A stretch of DNA of 64,000 nt from Paludibacteraceae bacterium (GCA_024399835.1 JAKSNK010000002.1:1-64000), one strand, 5' to 3'; counted from the stretch's first letter, positions 35,038 to 43,672 are shown. The notes: a model not told the origin generated them from the letters alone. A program made the numbers and translations.

Positions 35038-35808
35038 TTACAAATAGAAATCTTTTGTCATTTCGGCGTATTCTTCACTTCGTGGGGAGTGCGCCGATTC
35101 GATATATAGAGAATGCTCCTCTGTACCGCCCTCTGACTTTGAGGAACTCTTTACAAATTCTATTAAAATGCGGATAGGCAAGGGGCGACCGGGTTTGCTG
35201 AAGACACGAGTTAGACGAGTAGGGAAGAGACCATAATCGGAAGCGAGACGAATTATTTCTTCTTCTGCTATTGCAGGTAGAACCAAAGCCAAATTGCCTT
35301 GTTCTTTCAATAACCGTGCTGCATGGCAAATTAACTCTTCATAACTGAGCGTATCCGTATGCCGTGCCAACTCGCGTCCCTTGTCAGGGTTCTTGAGTGA
35401 ATCTACAAAGTACGGCGGATTGCTGACGACAAGGTCGTATTTTAGAGGGGAATCGGTGAGTCGGGGAATCGGTAAATCGGGCTGCCATGATTGTAGCGAA
35501 CTCAGATGTGCAGCAAGGCGGTTAGTCCATGGCGACTGTGCAAAATTATCTTTTGCCTGTTCCACCGCATCTTTGTCAATATCGATGGCATCAATATGTG
35601 CATTAGGACATCTCTGCGCCAGCATGAGTGCGATGAGACCGCTGCCGGTGCCGACATCTAAGATGGTGAATCGTAGAATCGGTGAATCGGCGAGTTGGAG
35701 AATCGGGGTACACCATGCCCCCAACAACACGCCGTCGGTGCCGACTTTCATGGCACAGCGGTCGTGCCAAACGGTGAATTGCTTAAAGCGAAAATTCGGT
35801 GTGGACAT
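35038..35808 (-). CDS. tRNA1(Val) A37 N6-methyltransferase-like, repeat-invaded
   Basis: A 256-residue SAM-dependent methyltransferase of the TrmN6 (YfiC) type. It has FRFKQFTVWHDRCAMKVGTD at the start, the SAM motif DVGTGSGLIALMLAQ, IDIDKDAVEQA and the N6-adenine motif SNPPYF. Two insertions relative to the usual layout are built from octamers: one before motif I (TPILQLADSPILRF) and one before the NPPY motif (IPRLTDSPLKYD). The core motifs remain in frame. The last about 25 residues are a poorly conserved tail. It overlaps the permease gene upstream by 26 nt on the same strand. Confidence 0.85.
   Translation of the reverse strand: MSTPNFRFKQFTVWHDRCAMKVGTDGVLLGAWCTPILQLADSPILRFTILDVGTGSGLIALMLAQRCPNAHIDAIDIDKDAVEQAKDNFAQSPWTNRLAAHLSSLQSWQPDLPIPRLTDSPLKYDLVVSNPPYFVDSLKNPDKGRELARHTDTLSYEELICHAARLLKEQGNLALVLPAIAEEEIIRLASDYGLFPTRLTRVFSKPGRPLPIRILIEFVKSSSKSEGGTEEHSLYIESAHSPRSEEYAEMTKDFYL
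35447..35478. repeat. four octamers inside the methyltransferase gene
   Basis: GGGGAATC, GGTGAGTC, GGGGAATC, GGTAAATC. The reverse complement belongs to the TCACCGAT/TCCCCGAT family seen between exbB and exbD. Confidence 0.85.
35665..35704. repeat. five octamers inside the methyltransferase gene
   Basis: GGTGAATC, GTAGAATC, GGTGAATC, GGCGAGTT, GGAGAATC. It encodes the insertion just before the SAM-binding motif. This array is 40 bp and the other 32 bp, 72 bp together, so the combined insertion is a multiple of three. Confidence 0.85.
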
Positions 35809-36499
35809 CTTCGTGGTGATGGTGTTCTTCTCCCGACAGGTGAATACCTAAATAGATTCCGTATCCGATAAAAAGTACCGCACACGCATATCTGAACCAA
35901 TGCTCAAAACGATGCATCTTGTCGGTCAAAACTTGTGTGCTGACGGCACTGTAGCAGATAATCCATGCTAACAGAAGAATAGGCAGCCCCGTGCCTAGAC
36001 CGAAAACGAAAGGCATGAGCCATTGGCAGGTCGTATTCATGGTGATTGCCATATCAATCATCGTGAAGAAATATACCAATCTGTGGGGACAAAAAGCGAT
36101 GGCAAAGAATATGCCTAACATAAACGCCCACAGCCAACTGCTCTTGTCGTCAACGGTTTGCAGCCACTTGTTCATTCCATGGTCATGGTTGTGATGATGA
36201 TGTCCGGCAAATAGGAGCGCAATACCGCAGACCAACATAAATGCACATAGCAACGGTTCGCCCCATTCCTGCAGGAAATGGTGAATACTTTCGGTCTGTG
36301 CTCCCATGATAAATGGGATACTTAATAGCATGTATGTCAATAACTTACCCAATACGAACATCAGCCCTGTGACTATCACTCGGCGCTTGTTTTGCATCTC
36401 GCGGTCGATGTATCCGATGGCAGCCACAGAAGTGAAAAGGGTGCATGGGTCCAATATCATCAAACCGCCCAAGAGGAGCGCAGTAAAAATATTTAGCAT
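35783..36499 (-). CDS. DsbD/ArsG-like His-rich membrane transporter
   Basis: A 238-residue, six-helix membrane protein related to the CcdA/DsbD transmembrane fold and to Bacteroidetes proteins annotated as ArsG-type permeases. The paired Cys motifs are LDPCTLFTSVAAIGYIDRE (helix 1) and IAFCPHRLVYFF (helix 4). A cytoplasmic or periplasmic loop is His-rich (GHHHHNHDHG) and the C-terminus ends GEEHHHHEDVH, which suggests metal binding. The substrate could be reducing equivalents, a metal ion or an organoarsenical; the sequence does not decide. The ATG at 36499 lies 19 nt after its promoter box; the longer frame starts upstream of the box. Confidence 0.75.
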   Translation of the reverse strand: MLNIFTALLLGGLMILDPCTLFTSVAAIGYIDREMQNKRRVIVTGLMFVLGKLLTYMLLSIPFIMGAQTESIHHFLQEWGEPLLCAFMLVCGIALLFAGHHHHNHDHGMNKWLQTVDDKSSWLWAFMLGIFFAIAFCPHRLVYFFTMIDMAITMNTTCQWLMPFVFGLGTGLPILLLAWIICYSAVSTQVLTDKMHRFEHWFRYACAVLFIGYGIYLGIHLSGEEHHHHEDVHTEFSL

Positions 36500-36518
36500 T
36501 TTTTCTTCAATTTTTTTG

Positions 36519-36526
36519 CAAAAGTA
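36519..36526 (-). promoter_or_regulatory. -7 box TACTTTTG for the His-rich permease
   Basis: TAnnTTTG match. It is separated by 12 bp from the divergent box at 36539-36546, so the two polymerases would compete. Confidence 0.65.
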
Positions 36527-36538
36527 CAATTTTTTTAG

Positions 36539-36546
36539 TAATTTTG
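36539..36546 (+). promoter_or_regulatory. -7 box TAATTTTG, 9 nt before the kinase ATG
   Basis: TAnnTTTG match; the predicted leader is about 5 nt. Confidence 0.65.
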
Positions 36547-36555
36547 CAAGTCCTA

Positions 36556-38535
36556 ATGAAGAAAATTGTTCAGATAGTACTTTTTTTCTTCGTTTTAGCG
36601 TCTTGTACGCGTTCTGAAGATTCTTTTTCCCGCTTGCAAATAGAGGCGGAACGGCAGTCAGCGTGCATTTCCGAAGCCGTGATGAATGGCAACATGGACT
36701 CGGTGGTGGCGCTGTCGATGCAGAACGACAACATCCTGTATTTTTTGTTTAGTCCGACAGAGTTGGTGTATTGGTCGTCCCGTGCGTTGAATGTAAAGCA
36801 ATTGCCCGAGATTACTTATACGGGTTGGTTTACCTGTGATTTCGACAATGCCACAGCGCAGGTTATGTGGACCAAGGCGGGGTGGTATAACCTGATGACG
36901 GTTGTTCCTACGGAGTGGCACATCAGGGGCATGGAAGAGATTGAACACAGTTTTTCGTATCAGCCGATTCGTGATGCCCAGCAGTCGGTGTCTTGGTGGC
37001 ATTCGGATAGGGTTCGAGTGCGCGTGTACTCTATTATTATTGTTGGCTTGTGTTTGCTGATTCTGGGAGGTTCTGTTTGGATGCTTATTGCTGCACGAGG
37101 GTTCAGCAATCTGCGCTTGAGACAGAAAATACAATTGTTGTTGTCGGTGTTGGTGTTGGTGATTTTTTTGTGTATTATCACATCGGTCGTTTTGTTTGAA
37201 CACAGGCATTATGAGGAGTTGCAACGGGCGCATTTGCAGGAGAAGTGCAGTTATGTTCAGTCTGCGTTGCAGAGTTTGTATTTCTTGGACCTGAATTTAT
37301 CTTCCGCCAATTCGCAGGGATTGAATGTCGATTTGCGTGACTTGGGATATACTTACGGGGATATACATGTGTATGACTTGAATGGTAAACTGGTCGGCTC
37401 ATCTACGCCCGGATTGTTTGAAAAAGGTTTGTTGAACAAACTGATGGACCCGAAGGTCTATTTTTCGCCTGAACATACTCAAATCTGCTATGAGCAAATC
37501 GGTTCGGTACGCTACTTGGCGGCATTTACGGAGTTTGTGAATGGTTATGATGTGTCGATAGGTTATATCTCGATGCCTTTCTTCCTTTCCGAAGACGATA
37601 TGGCAATCGAGGTTGATAGTATTATGGCGCGTTTGTTGCCGGCATTTATTTTGGTCTTTTTGCTGGTGTTGATGATGTCTTATTTTGCCACACACGCTAT
37701 TTTGCGGCCTATTCAGCACTTGACGAATAAGATGCAGCATTTCGCCTTGGGTAAGGACAATCACTTGCAGTATGGCAATAACGACGAGTTGGGCGAATTG
37801 GTTCAGCGGTATAATTTGATGGTGGACGAATTGGAATTGACCACCCGTCGCTTAATCCGTTCGGAGCGGGAAGGGGCATGGCGTACGATGGCACGGCAGA
37901 TTGCGCATGAAATCAATAATCCCCTGACTCCGATGAAACTGTCTATGCAGCAGTTGCAACGCCTGCGTGGCACGGAGGATTTTGATGCCAAGTTTACGAA
38001 AGTGTCCGCTATGCTGGTGGAGCAGATAGATAATCTGAGCCGTATTGCCACATCGTTCTCCACTTTTGCCAAACTGCCCAAAGTGGTAACTACGGAGGTC
38101 GATATAGCCGCCAAACTGTGTCAGATTGTAGATTTGCAGCAGAATAACCCGATGAATATCCCCGTGCGTTATGTGGGACCTGACGAGGGCGTAATTGCGT
38201 ATGCCGACCGCGAGCAGATAGGACAGGTCTTTACCAATGTTATCAAAAACGCCCTGCAGGCATTGGAGGGGCAGGAGAATGGCGATATAATCGTTATTTT
38301 GAAGGATTTGGAACAAGAAGTGGAGATTTCCATTTCGGACAACGGACCGGGCATACCTGAGGAAGTAAGACCTAAGATATTTATGCCTAATTTTACCACC
38401 AAATCTACAGGAACAGGTTTAGGGTTGGCTATTTCTAAGAATATCGTGGAGGGCTCCGACGGGCGTATTCGTTTTGAAACTTCTGAAAAAGGAACTATAT
38501 TTTATATTTATCTTAAAAAAACATTATCGTTATGA
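36556..38535 (+). CDS. NtrY-like sensor histidine kinase
   Basis: A 659-residue membrane kinase. An unusual N-terminal hydrophobic leader with a lipobox-like VLASC (Cys17) precedes a periplasmic region. Membrane helices are at about 158-180, 200-220 and 365-385. HAMP is at about 385-435 (ILRPIQHLTNKM). The dimerisation/phosphoacceptor site is MARQIAHEINNPLTPMKLSM (His at about 453), the form found in NtrY/NtrB-type kinases. The HATPase has N (VIKNALQALEG), G1 (ISDNGPGIP) and G2 (STGTGLGLAISK) boxes. No response regulator is adjacent. Its stop overlaps the gdhA start by 4 nt, which ties a nitrogen-type sensor to glutamate dehydrogenase. Confidence 0.9.
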   Translation: MKKIVQIVLFFFVLASCTRSEDSFSRLQIEAERQSACISEAVMNGNMDSVVALSMQNDNILYFLFSPTELVYWSSRALNVKQLPEITYTGWFTCDFDNATAQVMWTKAGWYNLMTVVPTEWHIRGMEEIEHSFSYQPIRDAQQSVSWWHSDRVRVRVYSIIIVGLCLLILGGSVWMLIAARGFSNLRLRQKIQLLLSVLVLVIFLCIITSVVLFEHRHYEELQRAHLQEKCSYVQSALQSLYFLDLNLSSANSQGLNVDLRDLGYTYGDIHVYDLNGKLVGSSTPGLFEKGLLNKLMDPKVYFSPEHTQICYEQIGSVRYLAAFTEFVNGYDVSIGYISMPFFLSEDDMAIEVDSIMARLLPAFILVFLLVLMMSYFATHAILRPIQHLTNKMQHFALGKDNHLQYGNNDELGELVQRYNLMVDELELTTRRLIRSEREGAWRTMARQIAHEINNPLTPMKLSMQQLQRLRGTEDFDAKFTKVSAMLVEQIDNLSRIATSFSTFAKLPKVVTTEVDIAAKLCQIVDLQQNNPMNIPVRYVGPDEGVIAYADREQIGQVFTNVIKNALQALEGQENGDIIVILKDLEQEVEISISDNGPGIPEEVRPKIFMPNFTTKSTGTGLGLAISKNIVEGSDGRIRFETSEKGTIFYIYLKKTLSL

Positions 38536-39878
38536 AAACGCAAGAAATCATGCAGCAGTTGGCTGCAAAGCATCCGGGCGAGGCAGAGTATCTGCAAGCC
38601 GTAGAGGAAGTGTTAAATTCGATTGAAGAGGTTTATAACCGGCACCCCGAATTTGAAAAGAACAAAATCGTTGAGCGTATCGTTGAGCCCGATCGTATCT
38701 ACACTTTCCGTGTGACATGGGTGGACGATAAGGGCGAAGTACAGACCAACTTGGGCTATCGCGTACAGTTTAATTCGGCGATTGGTCCGTACAAAGGCGG
38801 TTTGCGCTTCCACAAAGCCGTTACGCCCAGTATGCTCAAGTTCTTGGGCTTTGAGCAGACCTTCAAAAACTCGCTGACTACTCTGCCTATGGGCGGTGGC
38901 AAAGGCGGCTCTGACTTTGACCCCGTAGGCAAATCGGACGCGGAGATTATGCGTTTCTGCCAGGCATTCATGCTGGAACTGTGGCGTTGCATCGGTCCTG
39001 ACCAGGATATCCCTGCAGGAGATGTAGGAGTTGGCGGCCGTGAGATTGGTTTCCTGAACGGCATGTATCAAAAACTCTCTCAGCGCTATCATACAGGCGT
39101 TTTGACGGGCAAAGGTATGACTTGGGGCGGTTCCATTCTTCGTCCTGAGGCAACCGGTTTTGGTGCGCTCTATTTCACCCAACATGTACTGCAAACAGCC
39201 GGCAAGGACATCAAAGGCAAGACCGTGGCTATTTCCGGCTTTGGTAATGTGGCTTGGGGTGCTTGCATCAAGGCAACCGAATTGGGTGCTAAAGTGATTG
39301 CTATTTCCGGTCCTGACGGCGTTTGCGCTATCCCCAACGGTATCGATAAAGAGATGATTGACTATATGCTCGTTATGCGTGCTTCCAACCGCAATAAGGT
39401 GCAGGATATGGCAGATAAATTCCCTGAAAGATGTAACTTTATCGCCGGCAAGAAAGCATGGTCGCAAAAGTGTGACATCGCTTTGCCTTGCGCTTTCCAG
39501 AACGAACTGAGCGAGGACGATGCCAAAGAACTCGTTGCTAATGGAACCTGGTGCTGCTGCGAGGTTAGTAACATGGGTTGCCAACCCGGTGCTATTCACT
39601 ATTTCCAGGCACAGAAGGGCTTCTTGTTCGCTCCGGGCAAAGCAGTTAATGCAGGTGGTGTAGCCACTTCCGGTTTGGAGATGACACAGAATGCAGAACA
39701 TATCTCTTGGACCGGCGCAGAGGTTGATGAGCGTTTGCACCATATCATGGCATCTATCCATGAGCAATGTGTGAAATTCGGTACGCGCGAAGACGGAACG
39801 ATTGACTATGTCAAGGGTGCCAATATCGCCGGCTTTATGAAGGTGGCGCAAGCCATGCTTGAACAGGGATTAGTATAA
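38532..39878 (+). CDS. gdhA: NADP-type glutamate dehydrogenase
   Basis: GdhA interconverts 2-oxoglutarate plus ammonium and glutamate. The 448-residue length and sequence match the hexameric GDH of bacteria. Markers are GYRVQFNSAIGPYKGGLRFH, LPMGGGKGGSDFDP with the active-site Lys, the GKGMTWGGS loop, and the nucleotide-binding GFGNVAWGA. Its start overlaps the NtrY-like kinase stop (ATGA), so translation is coupled. Octamer repeats and the kbl-tdh pair follow, making an amino-acid and nitrogen cluster. Confidence 0.97.
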   Translation: MKTQEIMQQLAAKHPGEAEYLQAVEEVLNSIEEVYNRHPEFEKNKIVERIVEPDRIYTFRVTWVDDKGEVQTNLGYRVQFNSAIGPYKGGLRFHKAVTPSMLKFLGFEQTFKNSLTTLPMGGGKGGSDFDPVGKSDAEIMRFCQAFMLELWRCIGPDQDIPAGDVGVGGREIGFLNGMYQKLSQRYHTGVLTGKGMTWGGSILRPEATGFGALYFTQHVLQTAGKDIKGKTVAISGFGNVAWGACIKATELGAKVIAISGPDGVCAIPNGIDKEMIDYMLVMRASNRNKVQDMADKFPERCNFIAGKKAWSQKCDIALPCAFQNELSEDDAKELVANGTWCCCEVSNMGCQPGAIHYFQAQKGFLFAPGKAVNAGGVATSGLEMTQNAEHISWTGAEVDERLHHIMASIHEQCVKFGTREDGTIDYVKGANIAGFMKVAQAMLEQGLV

Positions 39879-39882
39879 TATA

Positions 39883-39922
39883 CTAGTTCCCTAGTCAACT
39901 AGTTTCCTAGTCTCCTAGTCAA
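39883..39922. repeat. five 8-bp tandem units between gdhA and kbl
   Basis: CTAGTTCC, CTAGTCAA, CTAGTTTC, CTAGTCTC, CTAGTCAA. The array begins 5 bp after the gdhA stop and ends 10 bp before the kbl ATG. Confidence 0.9.
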
Positions 39923-39932
39923 ATCTGCTACT

Positions 39933-41123
39933 ATGTACAACGATTTTCAACAATACTTACAAACCACGCTTCGCGAAATCCGCGAAGCCGGTTTGTATAA
40001 GAATGAGCGCGTGATTATTACGCCACAGTCCTCTGACATACAGGTCGAGGGCGGAAAGGATGTAATCAATTTCTGCGCGAACAACTATTTGGGTTTGGCA
40101 GACAATGCCGAGTTGATTCAAGTCGCCAAAGAGCGCATGGATACGCGCGGTTATGGCATGGCTTCTGTGCGTTTTATCTGTGGTACGCAGGATACGCACA
40201 AGCAGTTGGAGCGTGCCGTCTCGGATTTCTTCGGAACGGAAGATACTATCCTTTATGCGGCATGTTTTGATGCCAATGGGGGACTGTTTGAACCGCTGTT
40301 GACGGCAGATGATGCCATCATTTCCGATGCGCTCAACCATGCGTCTATTATTGACGGCGTGCGGTTGTGCAAGGCAGTCCGTTACCGCTATGCCAATGGC
40401 GATATGGAGGACTTGGAGAAGCAACTCCAAGCCGCGCAGGCACAGCGTTTCCGCATTATTGCTACGGATGGCGTTTTCTCGATGGACGGCAATGTGTGTC
40501 CGTTAAATCGAATCTACGAACTGGCACAGAAATACAACGCCCTTGTCATGGTGGACGAGAGCCACTCTGCCGGCGTGGTCGGCAAGACCGGACACGGTGT
40601 TACCGAGCAGTTTGACTTGCGTGGCAAGATTGAGATTATTACCGGCACTTTGGGCAAGGCGTTCGGTGGCTCGGTTGGTGGCTTTACTACGGGCAAAAAG
40701 GAGATTATTGACCTTCTCCGCCAGCGCAGTCGTCCGTATTTGTTCTCCAATTCGATACCGCCGATGATTGCTGCGGCTGGAATCAAGACTTTCGAGATTC
40801 TTACGCGCGATAATACATTGCAGGACCGCCTTCACGCCAATACGGACTATTTCGTTTCGAAGATGCAGTCGGCAGGTTTTGACATTAAACCTACCCAGTC
40901 GGCTATTTGTGCCGTTATGCTGTATGATGCGCGCCTCTCGCAGGAGTTTGCGGCAGCGTTGCAGGAGGAAGGTATCTATGTGACGGGATTCTATTATCCT
41001 GTTGTGCCCAAGGGGCAAGCGCGCATCCGCGTGCAACTCTCTGCCGCACATACGCAGGAGCAATTGGACAAAGGTATCGCCGCCTTTATCAAGGTCGGCA
41101 AAGCCCTCGGCGTATTAAAATAA
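39933..41123 (+). CDS. kbl: glycine C-acetyltransferase (2-amino-3-ketobutyrate CoA ligase)
   Basis: Kbl is the PLP enzyme that splits 2-amino-3-ketobutyrate with CoA into glycine and acetyl-CoA, the second step of threonine breakdown. The 396 residues match the family. Markers are INFCANNYLGLADNAEL, RFICGTQDTHKQLE, DALNHASIIDGVRL, the DESHSAGVVGKTGHG block, and the PLP-lysine motif ITGTLGKAFGGSVGGF. It lies directly upstream of tdh, which supplies its substrate. Heptamer repeats separate the two. Confidence 0.97.
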   Translation: MYNDFQQYLQTTLREIREAGLYKNERVIITPQSSDIQVEGGKDVINFCANNYLGLADNAELIQVAKERMDTRGYGMASVRFICGTQDTHKQLERAVSDFFGTEDTILYAACFDANGGLFEPLLTADDAIISDALNHASIIDGVRLCKAVRYRYANGDMEDLEKQLQAAQAQRFRIIATDGVFSMDGNVCPLNRIYELAQKYNALVMVDESHSAGVVGKTGHGVTEQFDLRGKIEIITGTLGKAFGGSVGGFTTGKKEIIDLLRQRSRPYLFSNSIPPMIAAAGIKTFEILTRDNTLQDRLHANTDYFVSKMQSAGFDIKPTQSAICAVMLYDARLSQEFAAALQEEGIYVTGFYYPVVPKGQARIRVQLSAAHTQEQLDKGIAAFIKVGKALGVLK

Positions 41124-41128
41124 TCGTG

Positions 41129-41170
41129 CAACTGTCAACTCTCAACTGTCAACTCTCAACTGTCAACTAT
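41129..41170. repeat. six 7-bp tandem units between kbl and tdh
   Basis: CAACTGT and CAACTCT alternate, then CAACTAT, ending at the base before the tdh ATG. The units are the reverse complement of the TTGACAG/TTGAGAG family found between secA and fmt. Confidence 0.9.
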
Positions 41171-42196
41171 ATGAAGGCATTAGTTAAGCGTTACCCCGAT
41201 TGGGGAATATGGATGGAGGATGTCCCAATGCCCGAAGTGGGGGTGAATGATGTCCTCATTAAGGTGAAAAAAGCGGCAATCTGTGGAACGGATTTGCACA
41301 TGTATAAATGGGACGATTGGGCACAAACCCATTGCAAACCGCCTTATATTATGGGACATGAGTTTGTGGGGGAAGTGGTGGAAGTCGGACAGGGTGTGCG
41401 TAGTTTCAAAGTTGGTGAGCGTGTCACGGCAGAGGGACATATCGTCTGCGGTCATTGCCGCAATTGCCGTCGTGGTATGGGACATGTGTGTGAGAACACC
41501 ATTTCGGTCGGTATTATGGGCAAGGACGGCTGTTTCGCCGAATATGTGACTATCCCTGAAAGTAATGTGGTCAAGTTGCGTGACGAGATACCTGACGATT
41601 TTGCGGCTATTATGGATCCTTTCGGCAATGCCACTCATACGGCGTTGGCTTTCCCCTTGCTGGGCGAAGATGTGCTCATTACGGGGGCGGGACTGATTGG
41701 AACGATGGCGGCAGGTATTTGCCGTTATGCAGGTGCCAAACATATTGTTGTGACGGACATCAATCCTTTGCGGCTGGAGATTGCCAAGCAGATGGGAGCC
41801 ACCATTACGGTGGATGGCAGCAAGGGTGAAACGATAGAGTGGGCAATGGAACGGCTGGGCATACGCGGTTTTGATGTCGGCTTGGAGATGTCGGGAGCAC
41901 CTGCTGCCTTTAATGATATGGTGGCGCACATGTATAAGGGCTCTAATATCGCTCAGTTGGGTATATTGCCGTCCAATACACAGGTCAATTGGTCGGATGT
42001 TATCTTCAATGCCCTGACTATTAAGGGTATTACGGGTCGCCGTATGTGGGAAACATGGTATCAGATGGAGCAGATGCTTTTGGGTGGCTTGGATTTGAGC
42101 CCGGTCATTACGCATCGCTTCCGTTTTGACGATTTCCAGCAGGGCTTTGATATCATGACCAGTGGCAAGTGTGGCAAAGTCCTCTTGGAGTGGTAG
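41171..42196 (+). CDS. tdh: L-threonine 3-dehydrogenase
   Basis: Tdh oxidises threonine to 2-amino-3-ketobutyrate, using NAD and zinc. From ATG 41171 the product is 341 residues, exactly the usual length; the longer frame only adds repeat-encoded residues. Zn-alcohol-dehydrogenase features are CGTDLHMYKWDDWAQ with the catalytic Cys, GHEFVGEVVEVG, the four-Cys structural zinc site (CGHCRNCRRGMGHVCEN), and the NAD site ITGAGLIGTMAAGI. Together with kbl it forms the threonine to glycine plus acetyl-CoA route. Confidence 0.97.
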   Translation: MKALVKRYPDWGIWMEDVPMPEVGVNDVLIKVKKAAICGTDLHMYKWDDWAQTHCKPPYIMGHEFVGEVVEVGQGVRSFKVGERVTAEGHIVCGHCRNCRRGMGHVCENTISVGIMGKDGCFAEYVTIPESNVVKLRDEIPDDFAAIMDPFGNATHTALAFPLLGEDVLITGAGLIGTMAAGICRYAGAKHIVVTDINPLRLEIAKQMGATITVDGSKGETIEWAMERLGIRGFDVGLEMSGAPAAFNDMVAHMYKGSNIAQLGILPSNTQVNWSDVIFNALTIKGITGRRMWETWYQMEQMLLGGLDLSPVITHRFRFDDFQQGFDIMTSGKCGKVLLEW

Positions 42197-42286
42197 TCTT
42201 GTTACGGTTTTGGGAACATTTGTCTCATATCTCAAATTTCTTTAATTCAAAATTAAATAATATTTGCATATATCAGATTTTTTTTG

Positions 42287-42294
42287 TACTTTTG
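42287..42294 (+). promoter_or_regulatory. -7 box TACTTTTG upstream of E3
   Basis: TAnnTTTG match after a long T run. It would start a transcript near 42299 that reads through E3 into the gene at 42841, a leader of about 540 nt. Confidence 0.65.
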
Positions 42295-42399
42295 CAAGTG
42301 AATTTGAACATAATAAATGTGCCCTTGAACTAAAAAATAATCGCTCTCTTGTGGGCATTAAAGTATAGTTGACCTTGGCAATATAAAAAGAAAATTAAC

Positions 42400-42618
42400 T
42401 CCTCCCGCAGGGCATGACCCTGCAAAGACATAATAAAATATAGCGTTGTAAGCCCAACTTGATTCTTTGAAATCTCGACAGTTTCAAAAATCTATCCAAG
42501 TACGGTTTTGCACGCTCACGTTACTCGCGTGAGTTTTTGTGCGTACATTTGGATAGAAAAGGTAGTCGAGAACCTCAAAGAATCAAATGAAGCGAGCGAA
42601 AGCCCACGCTTTTTTGTG
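42400..42618 (+). ncRNA. structured element E3 (E1/E2-like architecture)
   Basis: The layout is the same as in E1 and E2 but with almost wholly different sequence. Helices: GCAGGG/CCCTGC (42407-42423); outer arm TTGATTCTTTGA with TCAAAGAATCAA (42459-42470, 42575-42586); CTCGAC with GTCGAG (42474-42479, 42565-42570); CTATCCAA with TTGGATAG (42492-42499, 42549-42556); GTACG/CGTAC (42500-42504, 42542-42546); apical CTCACG/CGTGAG (42515-42533). A terminator-like hairpin AAGCG/CGCTT with a T run (42590-42615) follows, then GTGTCC, like GTGCC in E1 and E2. The word ATATAGCGTT is shared with E2. It precedes a signal-peptide gene. Confidence 0.65.
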
Positions 42619-42622
42619 TCCC

Positions 42623-42655
42623 TATCCTCGGCGTATCCTCGGCGCATCCTCGGCT
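42623..42655. repeat. three 11-bp tandem units after E3
   Basis: TATCCTCGGCG twice and CATCCTCGGCT once. It lies in the long leader between E3 and the beta-barrel gene; 42656-42840 shows no other feature. Confidence 0.85.
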
Positions 42656-42840
42656 GATTGGCATAGTTAGACAACGCATAAAAATCTATATAAACGGCAA
42701 CTGCCTTCTGCCGATTGTGGAGGCAAACTAAACAAATAAACAACAATGAAAAAATGACCTATACGCCACAATATTCCATAAATCATAGGAAAAACCGAAA
42801 CGCCTGAAAGGAAGTAGGACAAATTAAATTTATTAACACA

Positions 42841-43632
42841 ATGAAAAAAATTCTTTTACTCGTAGGTCTTGTAGCATCCACGATGTTATCAGCTGCTGAC
42901 ATCATCATTCTAAAAAATTCAACGAAGATTGATGCCAAAATTCTCGAAGTATCTTCTTCGGAAATTAAGTACAAAAAAATCAACAACTTAGACGGACCAA
43001 TGTTCGTGGTTAATACCAACGAAATCAATTCTATTGTTTTTGAAAATGGCGATGTACAAACATATTCCACAGTTAGTCAACCAAGCCAATCTCGAAACAA
43101 CACAATCGCACAAAATGAAACAATAGAAGGTTCTACTGAAACCATCATGAGCAATGGTATGTATTCTTCAGGCAAGAAAGCCCATTTCCAATTTATTCAT
43201 TCTATTGGAGTGAACTTTATTGAAGGTATGGCAGGACCAAGTATGCACTTTGGTTTTGGTAGTCGTGTTAGAGACTATCTCTACATCGGTGGTGGATTGG
43301 GTTGTGAGAATCTTTTGAAAGCAAGTTATGTGGAATCATATAATGTTGCTTTACCTTTTTATGCACAAGTTAGAGGTTATGTTCCTGTAAAAAAGAAGTT
43401 TATGCCTTTTGTTGAATTTTCAATAGGTGGCACTCTGGATTTCATACAAGCCTATTATGTTAGTCCAAGAGGTGAAATATACGATGATGGAATGCGTCTT
43501 GGTGGACACTTCTATACTGAGGTAGGTGCCGGTTTTTATGCAAATAAATTCAATTTCAGTGTCGGTTACAGTCGCCTGATGGGTGCGAATACCGGATATG
43601 TAAAAATCGGCTATGAATTGCCGGCTCTTTAG
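42841..43632 (+). CDS. predicted outer-membrane beta-barrel protein
   Basis: A 263-residue exported protein with signal peptide MKKILLLVGLVASTMLSAAD. Residues of about 20-70 form a small domain (ILKNSTKIDAKILEVSSSEI, then KYKKINNLDGP) like those that recur at the N-terminus of Bacteroidetes envelope proteins. After a Ser/Asn/Gln-rich linker, residues of about 115-263 show alternating amphipathic strands (FGFGSRVRDYLYIGGGLG, ending VKIGYELPAL) typical of an 8-stranded barrel. Function is unknown. The gene follows E3 and a long leader. Confidence 0.75.
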   Translation: MKKILLLVGLVASTMLSAADIIILKNSTKIDAKILEVSSSEIKYKKINNLDGPMFVVNTNEINSIVFENGDVQTYSTVSQPSQSRNNTIAQNETIEGSTETIMSNGMYSSGKKAHFQFIHSIGVNFIEGMAGPSMHFGFGSRVRDYLYIGGGLGCENLLKASYVESYNVALPFYAQVRGYVPVKKKFMPFVEFSIGGTLDFIQAYYVSPRGEIYDDGMRLGGHFYTEVGAGFYANKFNFSVGYSRLMGANTGYVKIGYELPAL

Positions 43633-43672
43633 AATACTCTCGGTTTAATACCATTATATCTTACATACCTTC

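Noticed and set aside
38968..39153. Short minus-strand frames near gdhA and other conserved genes as small proteins
   Set aside because: They have no promoter, no start context and no conservation cue beyond the sense gene.
38613..39851. A 412-codon open frame on the minus strand across gdhA
   Set aside because: It is the antisense frame of a strongly conserved gene, has no promoter box or family features, and follows gdhA codon structure.
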